A stretch of DNA of 61,105 bases. It comes from Puia sp. Its GTDB lineage: Bacteria > Bacteroidota > Bacteroidia > Chitinophagales > Chitinophagaceae. Positions 32,897 through 41,058 of this stretch are shown here, piece by piece (the first letter of the stretch is position 1; the number at the start of each line of letters is the position of its first letter). The position numbers were made by a program, and so were the translations under genes. The stretch is taken from assembly GCA_031292515.1 (NCBI GenBank), contig JARLGZ010000252.1, forward strand, positions 1-61,105. The letters are read 5' to 3'. A model generated the notes under the pieces. It was not told the origin of the DNA. It searched no databases and saw only the letters and a list, made by a program, of their open reading frames with translations.

Positions 32897-33727
32897 GTGG
32901 CAGCAAACATCTTGTCTACAATCGTAGACACCATCAACGAAAAACTCCGTTCCCAGGGCAAGGAAGCAGTACAGGAAGTGAAAATGACCAATAAAGAAGG
33001 CAAGGTTATTGGACAGGTTCGCTATGGCTATAAACCGCAGTATATTTTTGATGCGATCAACGCTGTGCTTCTTCCTGAAAACTGGCGCTATGAGTGTCTA
33101 AGCAAAGAGATTTTTAACCAACAGGCCGTGGTCGAAGTGAAACTTTTTATCCGAATCGAAGATGAATGGATTTGTAAAGGTTCACAATGCGGCCAGATGA
33201 TGATCGTGAAGGATAATGTCGGAGATGCGTATAAAGGCGCGATAACGGATGCGATTCAGAAGAATTTTGCAGTTCTCTCTATCGGAACCGATTCGTACCG
33301 AGGCTTGCTTGAAAAAGTGTACAAAGGATCGTCACAAAGTAAAGCAGATGCCGTAACCTCCCGACCACCGGGACAAGCAGCATCTACACAGCAAACCATA
33401 GCAGCACAATCATCAAAATCCCAGGCTATCAGCAATCAATCAATTCAAGATAACAAGGAATTGAAGGATAAGGAGGAGTTGAAAGCTGCAGGAGATGAAA
33501 ACGAAAGAAAACCAGTGGAAAATTCCAATAAACCAACCCAAGACAGCAATCAGGACCCGCCGAGCCTTCTACCTCAAATCGCCGGGATCAAATTCCAGCG
33601 TGTTGATGATCGCTTCATAGCAAGCGGAAAGGTCTACGAAAAGAAAGACATGCTGAAGGCTGCCGGCTTTAAATGGGATAGTTCGAATAAGAATTGGTTC
33701 AAGAGCGCTTACGCCACGATGAATTAA
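32897..33727 (+). CDS. Rad52-like single-strand annealing protein
   Basis: 276 residues from GTG at 32897, chosen because GGAGG and the leader precede it. Residues 35-150 resemble the Rad52/22 annealing core: YGYKPQYIFDAINAVLLPE, VVEVKLFIRIEDEWICKGS and GDAYKGAITDAIQKNFAVLS. The middle is a flexible Gln/Ser/Lys-rich linker. The C-terminus (EKKDMLKAAGFKWDSSNK) is a small DUF5710-like motif found in plasmid DNA-processing proteins. It would anneal complementary strands coated by SSB, whose gene follows. Fits recombination of incoming plasmid DNA. Confidence 0.82.
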   Translation: MAANILSTIVDTINEKLRSQGKEAVQEVKMTNKEGKVIGQVRYGYKPQYIFDAINAVLLPENWRYECLSKEIFNQQAVVEVKLFIRIEDEWICKGSQCGQMMIVKDNVGDAYKGAITDAIQKNFAVLSIGTDSYRGLLEKVYKGSSQSKADAVTSRPPGQAASTQQTIAAQSSKSQAISNQSIQDNKELKDKEELKAAGDENERKPVENSNKPTQDSNQDPPSLLPQIAGIKFQRVDDRFIASGKVYEKKDMLKAAGFKWDSSNKNWFKSAYATMN

Positions 33728-33737
33728 TCAAGCAGAA

Positions 33738-33815
33738 ACCCACAACCGGGGGCGACACAGTTCCCCGCAGTGGGGGATTTGCGTTCCCTGGTTCTAACGT
33801 CCAGGAGGACAAAAA
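33738..33815 (+). promoter_or_regulatory. Riboregulatory leader 2 (before ssb)
   Basis: Same layout: GGGG...CCCC local hairpin (33748-33766), then GTGGGGGATTT, then strand B (GTTCCCTGG, 33783-33791) facing the ribosome-site strand CCAGGAGGAC (33801-33810), CCTGG/CCAGG perfect. Strand A to B pairing is the weakest of the set. Confidence 0.55.
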
Positions 33816-34211
33816 ATGAATAAGGCACAAATTATCGGCATTTTAGGCTATGATCCCGAAGTACGGTACACCCGGAAAGGCACACCTGTCGCGACATTTT
33901 CCGTTGCTACAACGGAAAGGTGGAAAGATCAGGAGGGTCAGCAGAAAGAAAGAACCGAATGGCATAAGATCGTCGTTTGGAGAAGGCTTGCTGAAATCTG
34001 CGGAGAGCACCTGGAAAAAGGGTCAAAGGTCTATATTGAAGGCAAAATACAGACCAGGAAATGGCAAGACGAAGGCGGAATCGACCGGTATGCCACCGAG
34101 ATCATCGGTTCTTCGATGGAGATGCTCGGCGGCGGTAAACGAGATGATTCCTCATCTTCGTATTCCGATCAAGGATTGCCGCCCGGAGAGGGTGAAGACG
34201 TACCCTTTTGA
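33816..34211 (+). CDS. ssb: Single-stranded DNA-binding protein
   Basis: 131 residues: full OB fold ([59 protein letters not shown]) and a short acidic tail ending GEDVPF, the tip that recruits partner proteins in SSBs. Plasmid ssb genes protect incoming single strands and dampen SOS. The start has AGGAGG in the leader. Directly follows the Rad52-like gene. Confidence 0.96.
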   Translation: MNKAQIIGILGYDPEVRYTRKGTPVATFSVATTERWKDQEGQQKERTEWHKIVVWRRLAEICGEHLEKGSKVYIEGKIQTRKWQDEGGIDRYATEIIGSSMEMLGGGKRDDSSSSYSDQGLPPGEGEDVPF

Positions 34212-34230
34212 CGAGAACCGGTAACGACAA

Positions 34231-34311
34231 CCAACCAAACCCAATGAGGGAGTGAACACTTTCCCTCAAGGGGATTCGTGTATCCTCTCTCATTACTTTC
34301 GAGAGGATATC
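34231..34311 (+). promoter_or_regulatory. Riboregulatory leader 3 (before the nuclease gene)
   Basis: Local hairpin GAGGGA/TCCCTC. Strand B TATCCTCTC (34281-34289) pairs perfectly over 9 bases with GAGAGGATA (34301-34309), which is the ribosome site of the next gene. The upstream AATGAGGGAG can pair with CTCTCTCATT, freeing the ribosome site. Confidence 0.75.
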
Positions 34312-35283
34312 ATGGACATCATCAATACATTTCTTACTACCTTACGCAATCTATCAAAACAGCACACAGCAGACACACTCGGAGATCGCAGAAACTATCT
34401 CGGCGCATCGGATATTGGGCATTGCCCCCGGAAGGTTGTCCTTGAACGGATCAGCCCGAAAGAGCGCGATCTTGCCACCCTCCTTCGATTTGAACGAGGC
34501 CACATGGCAGAAGAGATCGTGGCCAAGGTGTTCACCGCAGCCGGTTTCACGAACTGCAAGCGACAGGTCGAAATCAGAGTAAATTCTGATAACGTCCCGT
34601 TTCTGGTACATATAGATTTCGTCTTCACATCAAAAACAACCAAGGTCAAGGCCCTGCTGGAAGTAAAAAGCGGCTCTGTCCCCACGACGCCTTATGGTTC
34701 ATGGGAATCGCAGATGTACGCCCAGATGGGTGCTATGGCTGAGCAGTATCCCGACTATACGATCAAAGGAGCGATTCTTTCCCTGGACCTGGCAAGCGGA
34801 GAAGTTGGATTATTTTCCGGATACCAGCCCAATGATACCGTTTTCCAGAACTTGAAGGCCAAGGCTGAAGCAATCTGGTCAGTCTATCAGGTCATACAGC
34901 AAGGAGATGACGTTGAATTGGCGACTGAGCCTGGTCTGTTGTGCGGATGTTGCGATCATCTTCTCGATTGTCCTCGTTTTGAGGCCCAGGAGGCCCCTGA
35001 CATGGCGAGTATCGTTGAGGATTTGCAGCATTTGCAGGCAGAGGAAAAAGCCCTGAAGGCAAAAATCGAACCGATTAAGAGGAACCTTCTTGATGTGGTG
35101 CAAACTGTCGGCCCGATTAAGGTCCACAACTACATCCTGAACAAAAGAACACAGTCCAGAACATCATTGAACACCGGAAGACTGGAAGCATTTCTGGCTG
35201 ATCTCGGTCAGTCTATCAGTGATTTCCAGGAAGCAGGTGCTACTTCATCGTGGCTGGACATAAAACGATGCAAGGGGGCCTGA
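34312..35283 (+). CDS. PD-(D/E)XK (Cas4/RecB-like) nuclease
   Basis: 323 residues from ATG at 34312. Nuclease elements: YLGASDIGHCPRKVVLE, GHMAEEIVAKVF (Glu), FLVHIDFVF (Asp) and ALLEVKSG (E-x-K). A C-terminal cluster CGCCDHLLDCPRF, with an upstream Cys at GHCPR, gives four cysteines as in Fe-S Cas4/AddB-type nucleases. A long coiled coil follows (residues 225-265). Expected to trim DNA ends for the annealing protein; a restriction-like role is an alternative. Its stop is 1 base from the next small gene. Confidence 0.85.
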   Translation: MDIINTFLTTLRNLSKQHTADTLGDRRNYLGASDIGHCPRKVVLERISPKERDLATLLRFERGHMAEEIVAKVFTAAGFTNCKRQVEIRVNSDNVPFLVHIDFVFTSKTTKVKALLEVKSGSVPTTPYGSWESQMYAQMGAMAEQYPDYTIKGAILSLDLASGEVGLFSGYQPNDTVFQNLKAKAEAIWSVYQVIQQGDDVELATEPGLLCGCCDHLLDCPRFEAQEAPDMASIVEDLQHLQAEEKALKAKIEPIKRNLLDVVQTVGPIKVHNYILNKRTQSRTSLNTGRLEAFLADLGQSISDFQEAGATSSWLDIKRCKGA

Positions 35284-35284
35284 C

Positions 35285-35470
35285 ATGGATAGGTATCTTT
35301 GTGCCGGTTGTGGCAAAAAAATAGATAAAGGCGATGAATCTCTATGTTGCGATTGTATCAAACAGTTGATTGGGAATTTTCCATTGTCCTGGTCAAGGGG
35401 TGCTACGGTCAAAACAACACCAACCCGGTATACCGGGCAAGGAGAACATCATGAAAAAGTGCACTATTGA
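35285..35470 (+). CDS. Small zinc-ribbon-like protein
   Basis: 61 residues with two CxxC-type pairs at the start (YLCAGCGKKIDKGDESLCC then DCIKQ), suggesting one zinc site. The second half is less convincing and overlaps the next ORF by 20 bases. It starts 1 base after the nuclease stop. Not further recognised. Confidence 0.5.
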   Translation: MDRYLCAGCGKKIDKGDESLCCDCIKQLIGNFPLSWSRGATVKTTPTRYTGQGEHHEKVHY

Positions 35471-35642
35471 AAAAATTACAGGAGACAACCGAAGACCAGG
35501 GATGCCTGAAAAACATAAGTATCTCATCCGGTATCGTCTGCATGAATTATTCGGCTGGACTGGCTGTAGAACGTTTCTGACAATGAAAGAGGCGAAAGCA
35601 TTCGCTGCATCGCTGACTCCAGAAGGAGATCTACCATCATGA
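35451..35642 (+). CDS. Small hypothetical protein
   Basis: 63 residues from ATG at 35451 with GGAG 6 bases upstream; begins MKKCTIEKITGDNRR and contains KYLIRYRLHELFGWTG. Not recognised. Its stop overlaps the next start (ATGA), so the three small genes form a translationally coupled set after the nuclease. Confidence 0.55.
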   Translation: MKKCTIEKITGDNRRPGMPEKHKYLIRYRLHELFGWTGCRTFLTMKEAKAFAASLTPEGDLPS

Positions 35643-35800
35643 AAAAGTATAAAATCTGGATAGAGATAGAGGAAATGGACGAAGACGACGACTACTACAG
35701 CGACATAGGCGAGCCGGTGAGTTGCGGACTTTTCGATACTCTGGAAGAGGCAGTGGCTTTCCAGAACGAAATACGCGACAGCTTCTCGTCTGCTGTTTAA
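35639..35800 (+). CDS. Small acidic hypothetical protein (53 aa)
   Basis: Begins MKKYKIWIEIEEMDEDDDYY and ends IRDSFSSAV; strongly acidic. ATGA overlap with the preceding gene; a GGAG lies inside that gene just upstream. Its start MKK-YKI and spacing resemble its neighbour, so both may be related small DNA-mimic or accessory proteins. Unknown function. Confidence 0.5.
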   Translation: MKKYKIWIEIEEMDEDDDYYSDIGEPVSCGLFDTLEEAVAFQNEIRDSFSSAV

Positions 35801-35839
35801 TTAGTCCAAAACCTATTCTTAAACCCAAAGGAGAGAAAA

Positions 35840-36883
35840 ATGGCCCGGATTGGATCACAAGCGAAAGCAGGATTTTTTCCGACACCGGATAAAGTCTGCG
35901 AACTTTTAAAATCAAAGATATCGTATGAGGACGGTGCACGTTTGCTCGATCCCTGCTGCGGAAAAGGAAGTACTCTTTCCCGGTTGGCGACGGCAGGAAC
36001 AACCACCTATGGAGTAGAGCTCAGCCATGAACGTGCCACTGAGGCTCGGCCACGGCTTAATCAGGTGTTATGGGGGGATGCTCTCCATGAGATCAGGTTT
36101 ACGTATCAGGCCTTCGGGCTTTTATACTTAAACCCCCCGTATGACATTGCGCTTAGTCCCGATAAAAAATCCCAACGTATGGAAACCCTTTTTCTGCGGC
36201 AGTATCTCAATTCGTTGCAGCCGGACGGATTTTTGATCTTCCTTATCCCTTATTACGTCCTGGCGGACAAAGGCTGTGCCCAGGCTCTCGCCCGTAACTT
36301 CAAGGTCCAGATTGTTGGGTTTCCCGATGATGAATTTCAGGCATTTAAACAGTGTATTGTATTTGGCTGGCGGAAGAGAATCTTTGCTGACCAGGCCGCA
36401 ATCACTGAGCAACGTCTGAGAGAATTGGGTTCGATGGAGCCGGAAGACTTCTGTGAGGAAGTAAGAGCACTGGAAATCATAGCTCCGCTAACGATCAAAG
36501 TTCCGACGGCGATAAAGCCACTGGCGGCATTCAGCACCAACAGGTTTGACCCGACAACGGGCATCCCGGCTGTTCGGAAGGCAGGAATATTAACAGGGGT
36601 TCTCGAAGAGCTGGCACCGAAAAAGAAAAACTTCATTCGTCCTCTCACCATGCTTGAAAACGGTCATCTGGCCTTGGTTCTGGCCGGAGGATTCATGAAT
36701 GGCGAGATCGAGAAAAACGGAAAGAGACTGGTGGTTAAAGGAGTTGTCAAAAAGGAGGCTCCCGTCGTGAGTGCGTCCTGCCATGGAGATGGCGATGGTG
36801 GCACTGTCACCATCCGAGACAAATACGTCCCCACGGTCAGGATCATTGACATGGACACCGCGACACTCCACACCATCCAGTAA
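35840..36883 (+). CDS. DUF6094-type adenine DNA methyltransferase
   Basis: 347 residues. SAM-binding motif I is LLDPCCGKGSTLSRLA (residues about 34-49) and the catalytic motif IV is LLYLNPPYD, the NPPY form used for N6-adenine methylation. The opening MARIGSQAKAGFFPTPD matches the DUF6094 family on plasmids and phages. It lies between nuclease and helicase genes and has no obvious cognate restriction endonuclease. Hence it may protect the element from host restriction or mark its own DNA. A simple AAAGGAGAG site precedes it; no riboregulator leader. Confidence 0.85.
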   Translation: MARIGSQAKAGFFPTPDKVCELLKSKISYEDGARLLDPCCGKGSTLSRLATAGTTTYGVELSHERATEARPRLNQVLWGDALHEIRFTYQAFGLLYLNPPYDIALSPDKKSQRMETLFLRQYLNSLQPDGFLIFLIPYYVLADKGCAQALARNFKVQIVGFPDDEFQAFKQCIVFGWRKRIFADQAAITEQRLRELGSMEPEDFCEEVRALEIIAPLTIKVPTAIKPLAAFSTNRFDPTTGIPAVRKAGILTGVLEELAPKKKNFIRPLTMLENGHLALVLAGGFMNGEIEKNGKRLVVKGVVKKEAPVVSASCHGDGDGGTVTIRDKYVPTVRIIDMDTATLHTIQ

Positions 36884-36910
36884 TCAGCATCAACAAAAAG
36901 ACAGCAGTCC

Positions 36911-36991
36911 AACTTACCCACACCAGGGAGAAGAGCATATCTCCCAACGGGGGTATTGTTTTTCTCCCTGCACCCGCAAAGGAGAAAAACA
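36911..36991 (+). promoter_or_regulatory. Riboregulatory leader 4 (13-bp sequestering hairpin)
   Basis: Clearest example of the design. Strand B (ATTGTTTTTCTCC, 36955-36967) is a perfect 13-base complement of GGAGAAAAACAAT (36981-36993), which contains the ribosome site and the first two bases of the start codon. Strand A (36925-36938, AGGGAGAAGAGCAT) can pair with B using G-U pairs, or locally with TCTCCC (36940-36945). Confidence 0.85.
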
Positions 36992-37594
36992 ATGGAAAAC
37001 GATTACCAGAAAGTGAGCACCTGTGGCTACGAAGCCTATTGCGACGCACTGATAGCGAGAAAGGTTGAGCCGGGATACGTCAACGGTTCTTATCACTACC
37101 GTACCGAGTATCGGGCGTTTTTGATGAGCCTGGTAGGAACAGCGTCATACGTCAAGACAATATCGGCCCAGTTGTCAACGGGTGAGCAGATCGTCTTCGG
37201 CAACGAAAATGATCAAATCCCCTGCTACTTCTATAGTTATAACTCCTCTACCTCTGAGAATACGAAAGCTGTCCGAGTCCGGAAAATCGGGGAAACCGTG
37301 AACAAGATTATCGTTCAACGATTTCTCTATGAGGACAACAACCAGTCCGTGGTGGTATTCGGCAGAGATTTGCTCACCGTGAAGGAACGGGCATTTCGAC
37401 GGCTGGATACGTTCACGATAATCCCGCTCAAAAGGCAATGGATTGATTGGATGTGGGATGAAGTAATGAATCCCGAACAGCTTTATTCGTTTGGAGGTGA
37501 AGACCTGCGATACGCGTACCTTGTATCCTGGCCGTCCGAGGAAGAGTTGCAGGAAAAGATCCTCGATGCCATCAAGCTCAAGTATCTGAATTGA
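36992..37594 (+). CDS. Hypothetical plasmid protein
   Basis: 200 residues from ATG at 36992. Soluble, no recognised domain; contains YHYRTEYRAFLMSLVG, RALQ-free beta-rich middle (VNKIIVQRFLYEDNNQSVVV) and WIDWMWDEVMN. Controlled by the strongest of the leader hairpins, which suggests the product is needed only at certain times, for example after entry into a new host. Function unknown. Confidence 0.65.
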   Translation: MENDYQKVSTCGYEAYCDALIARKVEPGYVNGSYHYRTEYRAFLMSLVGTASYVKTISAQLSTGEQIVFGNENDQIPCYFYSYNSSTSENTKAVRVRKIGETVNKIIVQRFLYEDNNQSVVVFGRDLLTVKERAFRRLDTFTIIPLKRQWIDWMWDEVMNPEQLYSFGGEDLRYAYLVSWPSEEELQEKILDAIKLKYLN

Positions 37595-37662
37595 AGATAT
37601 CTTCGAGATAATGCTTAACAACAATCATTCAATATCAAAAAGTGATATTACGGCAGTTGATA

Positions 37663-37688
37663 GTGGTATCATAATGTGGTATCATAAA
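37663..37688. promoter_or_regulatory. hicAB operator: tandem 13-mers
   Basis: Two adjacent copies of GTGGTATCATAAW end 2 bases before the hicA start. Such repeats are the usual targets of the HicB DNA-binding domain, giving autorepression. Confidence 0.5.
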
Positions 37689-37690
37689 TT

Positions 37691-37963
37691 ATGAAAAAGA
37701 AAATTGAGCAGACACTGGAAAAGATTTTTCAGCGGCCAATCCCTGCCAATATCAAATGGCAAGAGATTCTCGCGTTGTTTGCCGATCTTGGGGCAATTGT
37801 CAGTGAAAGAGAAGGGTTAAGAGTCTCGGTGGAACTCTTTGGAGTAATACGAGTATTTCATAGACCACATCCAAGGCCTGATATGGACAAGGGGGCAATT
37901 ACCAGTATAAAGATTTGGCTCAAAGAGAATGGGATTTCTCCTCAACGAAGGGAGGTAACATAA
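37691..37963 (+). CDS. hicA: HicA-like mRNA interferase toxin
   Basis: 90 residues. The C-terminal HicA pattern FHRPHPRPDMDKGAITSIKI contains the double-strand RNA-binding-like core with a His usually needed for RNase activity. The first half (IKWQEILALFADLGAIVSER) is longer than in minimal HicA but typical of the HicA_2-like group. Toxin-first order with hicB 5 bases after its stop supports the call. Confidence 0.82.
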   Translation: MKKKIEQTLEKIFQRPIPANIKWQEILALFADLGAIVSEREGLRVSVELFGVIRVFHRPHPRPDMDKGAITSIKIWLKENGISPQRREVT

Positions 37964-37968
37964 GGAGC

Positions 37969-38304
37969 ATGAATCCAAATATAATGACAATCGATGGGCA
38001 AAAAGCTGTAATCTGCTATGATTCAGAAATTGAGATGCTACGGGGTGAGTTTCTTCACTTATCTGGGGGTGCAGATTTTTACGCATCCAATATTGATGAT
38101 CTTAAAAAAGAGGGAAAAACTTCTTTAAAGATTTATCTTGAAGCATGTAAAGATGCTGGGATAGATCCCTTCAAGAAAGAAGCTGTAAGCTTCAATTTTA
38201 GATGGGAACCAGATATAAGAACTGCACTTATTGAAGTTGCTGCTACTCGAAAAAAGAGTGTGAATAAGGTTCTTAATGAAATTCTAAGAGAAGTATTTCA
38301 TTAA
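37969..38304 (+). CDS. hicB: HicB-like antitoxin
   Basis: 111 residues from ATG at 37969 (AAGGAG upstream). HicB fold (MTIDGQKAVICYDSEIEMLRG, GGADFYASNIDDLKKEG, LKIYLEACKDAG) followed by a ribbon-helix-helix-like end (FNFRWEPDIRTALIEVA, SVNKVLNEILRE). It neutralises HicA and represses the operon via the 13-mers at 37663. Confidence 0.85.
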   Translation: MNPNIMTIDGQKAVICYDSEIEMLRGEFLHLSGGADFYASNIDDLKKEGKTSLKIYLEACKDAGIDPFKKEAVSFNFRWEPDIRTALIEVAATRKKSVNKVLNEILREVFH

Positions 38305-38340
38305 AACCCGCATCTTGAGTGCCTCAAGCGGATTGATTCC

Positions 38341-38415
38341 AACCCACACACCTGACCAGGGGAGTGCCACTTCCCTGCAAGGGAGTTGCCTCCCCTTTTT
38401 TTAAAGGAGGCAATT
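38341..38415 (+). promoter_or_regulatory. Riboregulatory leader 5 with terminator-like U-tract (before the helicase gene)
   Basis: AGGGGAG (38358-38364) can pair with CTCCCCT (38390-38396), giving a hairpin followed directly by T7, a credible intrinsic terminator. Alternatively strand B (TTGCCTCC, 38386-38393) pairs perfectly with GGAGGCAA (38406-38413), the ribosome site. Local option: AGGG/CCCT. Confidence 0.8.
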
Positions 38416-40728
38416 ATGCAGTCATGTGACGTAGAAACTCAAACTGAAACGATAAAGCTGACCGATTTCCTGGATGAATGGGGCGATGTATTAAAGGCCC
38501 AGGTCCTCAAAGAGATGAAGCCGGTCTACTCTCAAGCATCGGAAGACGAATGGGATATGCAGGCAAGGGAGAAGCTGAAAACCTTGCGGAGAACCCCCTT
38601 TCCCGGTCAGATTACCAAGGGAATCCTCCCTATCGCCAGGTCCTTCTATGTCGAAGACAAGAAGGCTGGATTTCTGAACGGTGTTATGGGAAGCGGCAAG
38701 ACCTTTATGGGACTTGCCGTGGCGCATCTGCTTCCGAAAACCAACAAAAGAATATTAATCCAATGCCCCGGCCACCTGGTTAAGAAGTGGATCAGGGAAG
38801 CGGAAAACACCATTTCCGGCTGCACCTGTGTCAATCTCAACGGGAAAGAGATGGGTGTGCTCCTGGAGAGCAAGATTGCACCGGCCAAGCCGAAAGGGAC
38901 CGAGATTTGGGTCATCGGTAAGGAACGGTCGAAATTGCACTTTCAGCGGATTCCCCGTCGGATCACCATCAATGGTGATAGGTGTTGTCCTGTATGTGGT
39001 CAGCATCTGCTGGAGGACTTCGAGGGATGCCCGAACTGCAAGGCAAGGCTCTGGGTAGCGGATAACAAAAAGGTTCGGCGCTATGCCAAGGCCGAATTCA
39101 TCAAAAGATATTTTCCTAAAGATTTCTTCGACCTGCTTCTTCTGGACGAGGTTCACGAACTCAAGGGTGGCGGTACGGCGCAAGGTCAGGCTATGTCCTG
39201 TCTTATTTCACGCTCAAAAAAAGTACTCTCCATGACGGGAACCGTAATGGGGGGATATAGCAAGGATTTGTTTTATCTCCTGTGGCGGATGTTTCCACGG
39301 TGGATGCACGAATCCGGCTTTGAGTATGGAAGAACCGTGCAGTTTGCGGAACGGTTCGGCGTGATCGAGAAGACCTATGACAGTAAGGACTTGCAATCCA
39401 GCCTGAATGCGGCCAGTATTGGTCGCAGGATCGCCGGGAGATGTCGGGTTACGGAAAAGCCGGGAGTGTCGCCATTACTCCTGCCTGAATTGTTATTGGA
39501 ACGATCAGCCTTTGTCAGACTGGAGGACATCAGTGACAATCTTCCGTCTTATGAAGAGATTGTTGTTTCCGTCGACATGGCCCTCGAACAGAAAGAGGCA
39601 TACAGGGTACTGGAAACAACATTGATGGATGAGACCAGAACAGCTCTGGCCAGAGGCGACATGCGACTGCTCGGGAAAATGCTGCAAAGCCTCCTGGGTT
39701 ATGTGGATGGTTGCCGGATCGAAGAGAAGATCATTTTGGAGGATCATGGAACACAACGGCTTGTCGGCTCTGCTCCCGCTTTGAATATCGACCTTCTACC
39801 CAAAGAAGAACGGTTGCTTGAGATTCTGGCAACCGAGAAGCACCAGGGCAGGAAGGTTGCAATTTTTCTGGAGCATACCGGAACCAGGGACTTGATCCCC
39901 ATACTCCAAAAAAAGATCATTCAACGCGGATTTTCTCCCCTGATACTCCGTAGCGATACGGTTCAGACGGAGAACCGTGAAGAATGGCTGAAAAAACAAC
40001 TTGATACAGATGAATATAACTGTCTTCTCTGCAATCCTAATTTGGTGAAAACGGGCCTGGACCTGCTGGAGTTTCCGACGATTGTGTTTTTCCAGTGCGG
40101 TTACTCTGTCTTTACACTTCGGCAGGCAAGCCGGAGATCGTGGAGGATAGGCCAGGATCAACCGGTGAAGGTTTTCTTCATGAGTTATTCTCAATCAATG
40201 CAGGATAAGGCGCTCTCACTTCTGGCCCAAAAGATGGAGACATCTCTTGCTGTGGAGGGGGTGCTGTCCGAACAGGGCCTTGCGGCCATGTCATCATCGG
40301 AAAACAGTATCTTTGTTGAGATGGCCAAGGCACTTACGGGAACTGGCGAAAAGATAGAGAACGTGAAAGAAGCGTGGACCCGGTACAGGCAGCAGGAACT
40401 TTTTGCCAATCTGAACCTGGATGAAGCGGAAGATGTCACCGTGACCACTACCACCACCATTACGACCGCGACAGGGACCGCGACTATCAGCCATGAGTAT
40501 GTTATCCGTGGCAGGGTCTATATTCGGAACCAGACTGCGACGGCGTATGTGGATCGGCACCGGTTCGACTTCATGGAAGGCTCCGTGTATTGGGCTGGAA
40601 AGAAAGTCGGTTGGTACGACCGTAAAGGGGTTGGTGAGATCAACGGCAAGCCGATTCGTATCTTCAGGCCACGGGAACAGGCTGACTTTGTTCTGGCGGA
40701 GGTGCGCCAGAGACAAGTAGCAGCATAG
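38416..40728 (+). CDS. SNF2-like superfamily 2 helicase with zinc-ribbon insertion
   Basis: 770 residues. Motif I GVMGSGKTFMGLAVA, motif II LLLLDEVHELKG, motif III LSMTGTVMGG, motif V TGLDLLEFPTIVFFQ and motif VI QASRRSWRIGQDQPVKVFF (arginine finger) define an SNF2/SWI2-type translocase. Between motifs I and II there is a zinc ribbon (CCPVCGQHLLEDFEGCPNC). The C-terminal 100 residues, with a Thr-rich stretch, look separate. Together with the MTase and nuclease of this operon it recalls plasmid or phage DNA-processing and protection modules. Similar helicases occur with DUF6094 MTases; exact role unknown. Confidence 0.85.
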   Translation: MQSCDVETQTETIKLTDFLDEWGDVLKAQVLKEMKPVYSQASEDEWDMQAREKLKTLRRTPFPGQITKGILPIARSFYVEDKKAGFLNGVMGSGKTFMGLAVAHLLPKTNKRILIQCPGHLVKKWIREAENTISGCTCVNLNGKEMGVLLESKIAPAKPKGTEIWVIGKERSKLHFQRIPRRITINGDRCCPVCGQHLLEDFEGCPNCKARLWVADNKKVRRYAKAEFIKRYFPKDFFDLLLLDEVHELKGGGTAQGQAMSCLISRSKKVLSMTGTVMGGYSKDLFYLLWRMFPRWMHESGFEYGRTVQFAERFGVIEKTYDSKDLQSSLNAASIGRRIAGRCRVTEKPGVSPLLLPELLLERSAFVRLEDISDNLPSYEEIVVSVDMALEQKEAYRVLETTLMDETRTALARGDMRLLGKMLQSLLGYVDGCRIEEKIILEDHGTQRLVGSAPALNIDLLPKEERLLEILATEKHQGRKVAIFLEHTGTRDLIPILQKKIIQRGFSPLILRSDTVQTENREEWLKKQLDTDEYNCLLCNPNLVKTGLDLLEFPTIVFFQCGYSVFTLRQASRRSWRIGQDQPVKVFFMSYSQSMQDKALSLLAQKMETSLAVEGVLSEQGLAAMSSSENSIFVEMAKALTGTGEKIENVKEAWTRYRQQELFANLNLDEAEDVTVTTTTTITTATGTATISHEYVIRGRVYIRNQTATAYVDRHRFDFMEGSVYWAGKKVGWYDRKGVGEINGKPIRIFRPREQADFVLAEVRQRQVAA

Positions 40729-40752
40729 GCATATAGGCGGCATGTATCAACT

Positions 40753-40764
40753 ATGTTGCAACAT
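40753..40764. promoter_or_regulatory. mazEF operator candidate
   Basis: Perfect palindrome ATGTTGCAACAT followed by a TATACT-like -10 element about 20 bases on, upstream of mazE. Likely MazE autorepression site. Confidence 0.4.
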
Positions 40765-40812
40765 ACTCTATTATGAACTATACTATCAATAACGATATTA
40801 AGGAGGAAGACA

Positions 40813-41058
40813 ATGCATGTAATCGTGAAAAAATGGGGCAACAGTGCTTCGGTGCGTATTCCCGTTGCTGTTATGAAAGCTGCCAGTTTAAGCTTGGACG
40901 AAACTGTGGATGTGCATGAGGAAGGTGGACGTATTGTTATTGAACCAGTACGAGCTACCCAAAAATATGACCTTTCCCAATTGTTAGCTGGTATTACTCC
41001 TGAAAACCTACATGCCGAAGTCAACTTCGGTCCTGCGGTCGGTAAGGAGGCATTTTGA
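40813..41058 (+). CDS. mazE: MazE-type antitoxin (AbrB fold)
   Basis: 81 residues: swapped-hairpin AbrB domain (VIVKKWGNSASVRIPVAVM, VDVHEEGGRIVIEPV) and an acidic/aliphatic tail that would inhibit the toxin. AAGGAGGAAGAC is a perfect ribosome site. Stop and mazF start overlap as TGATG. Confidence 0.93.
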   Translation: MHVIVKKWGNSASVRIPVAVMKAASLSLDETVDVHEEGGRIVIEPVRATQKYDLSQLLAGITPENLHAEVNFGPAVGKEAF

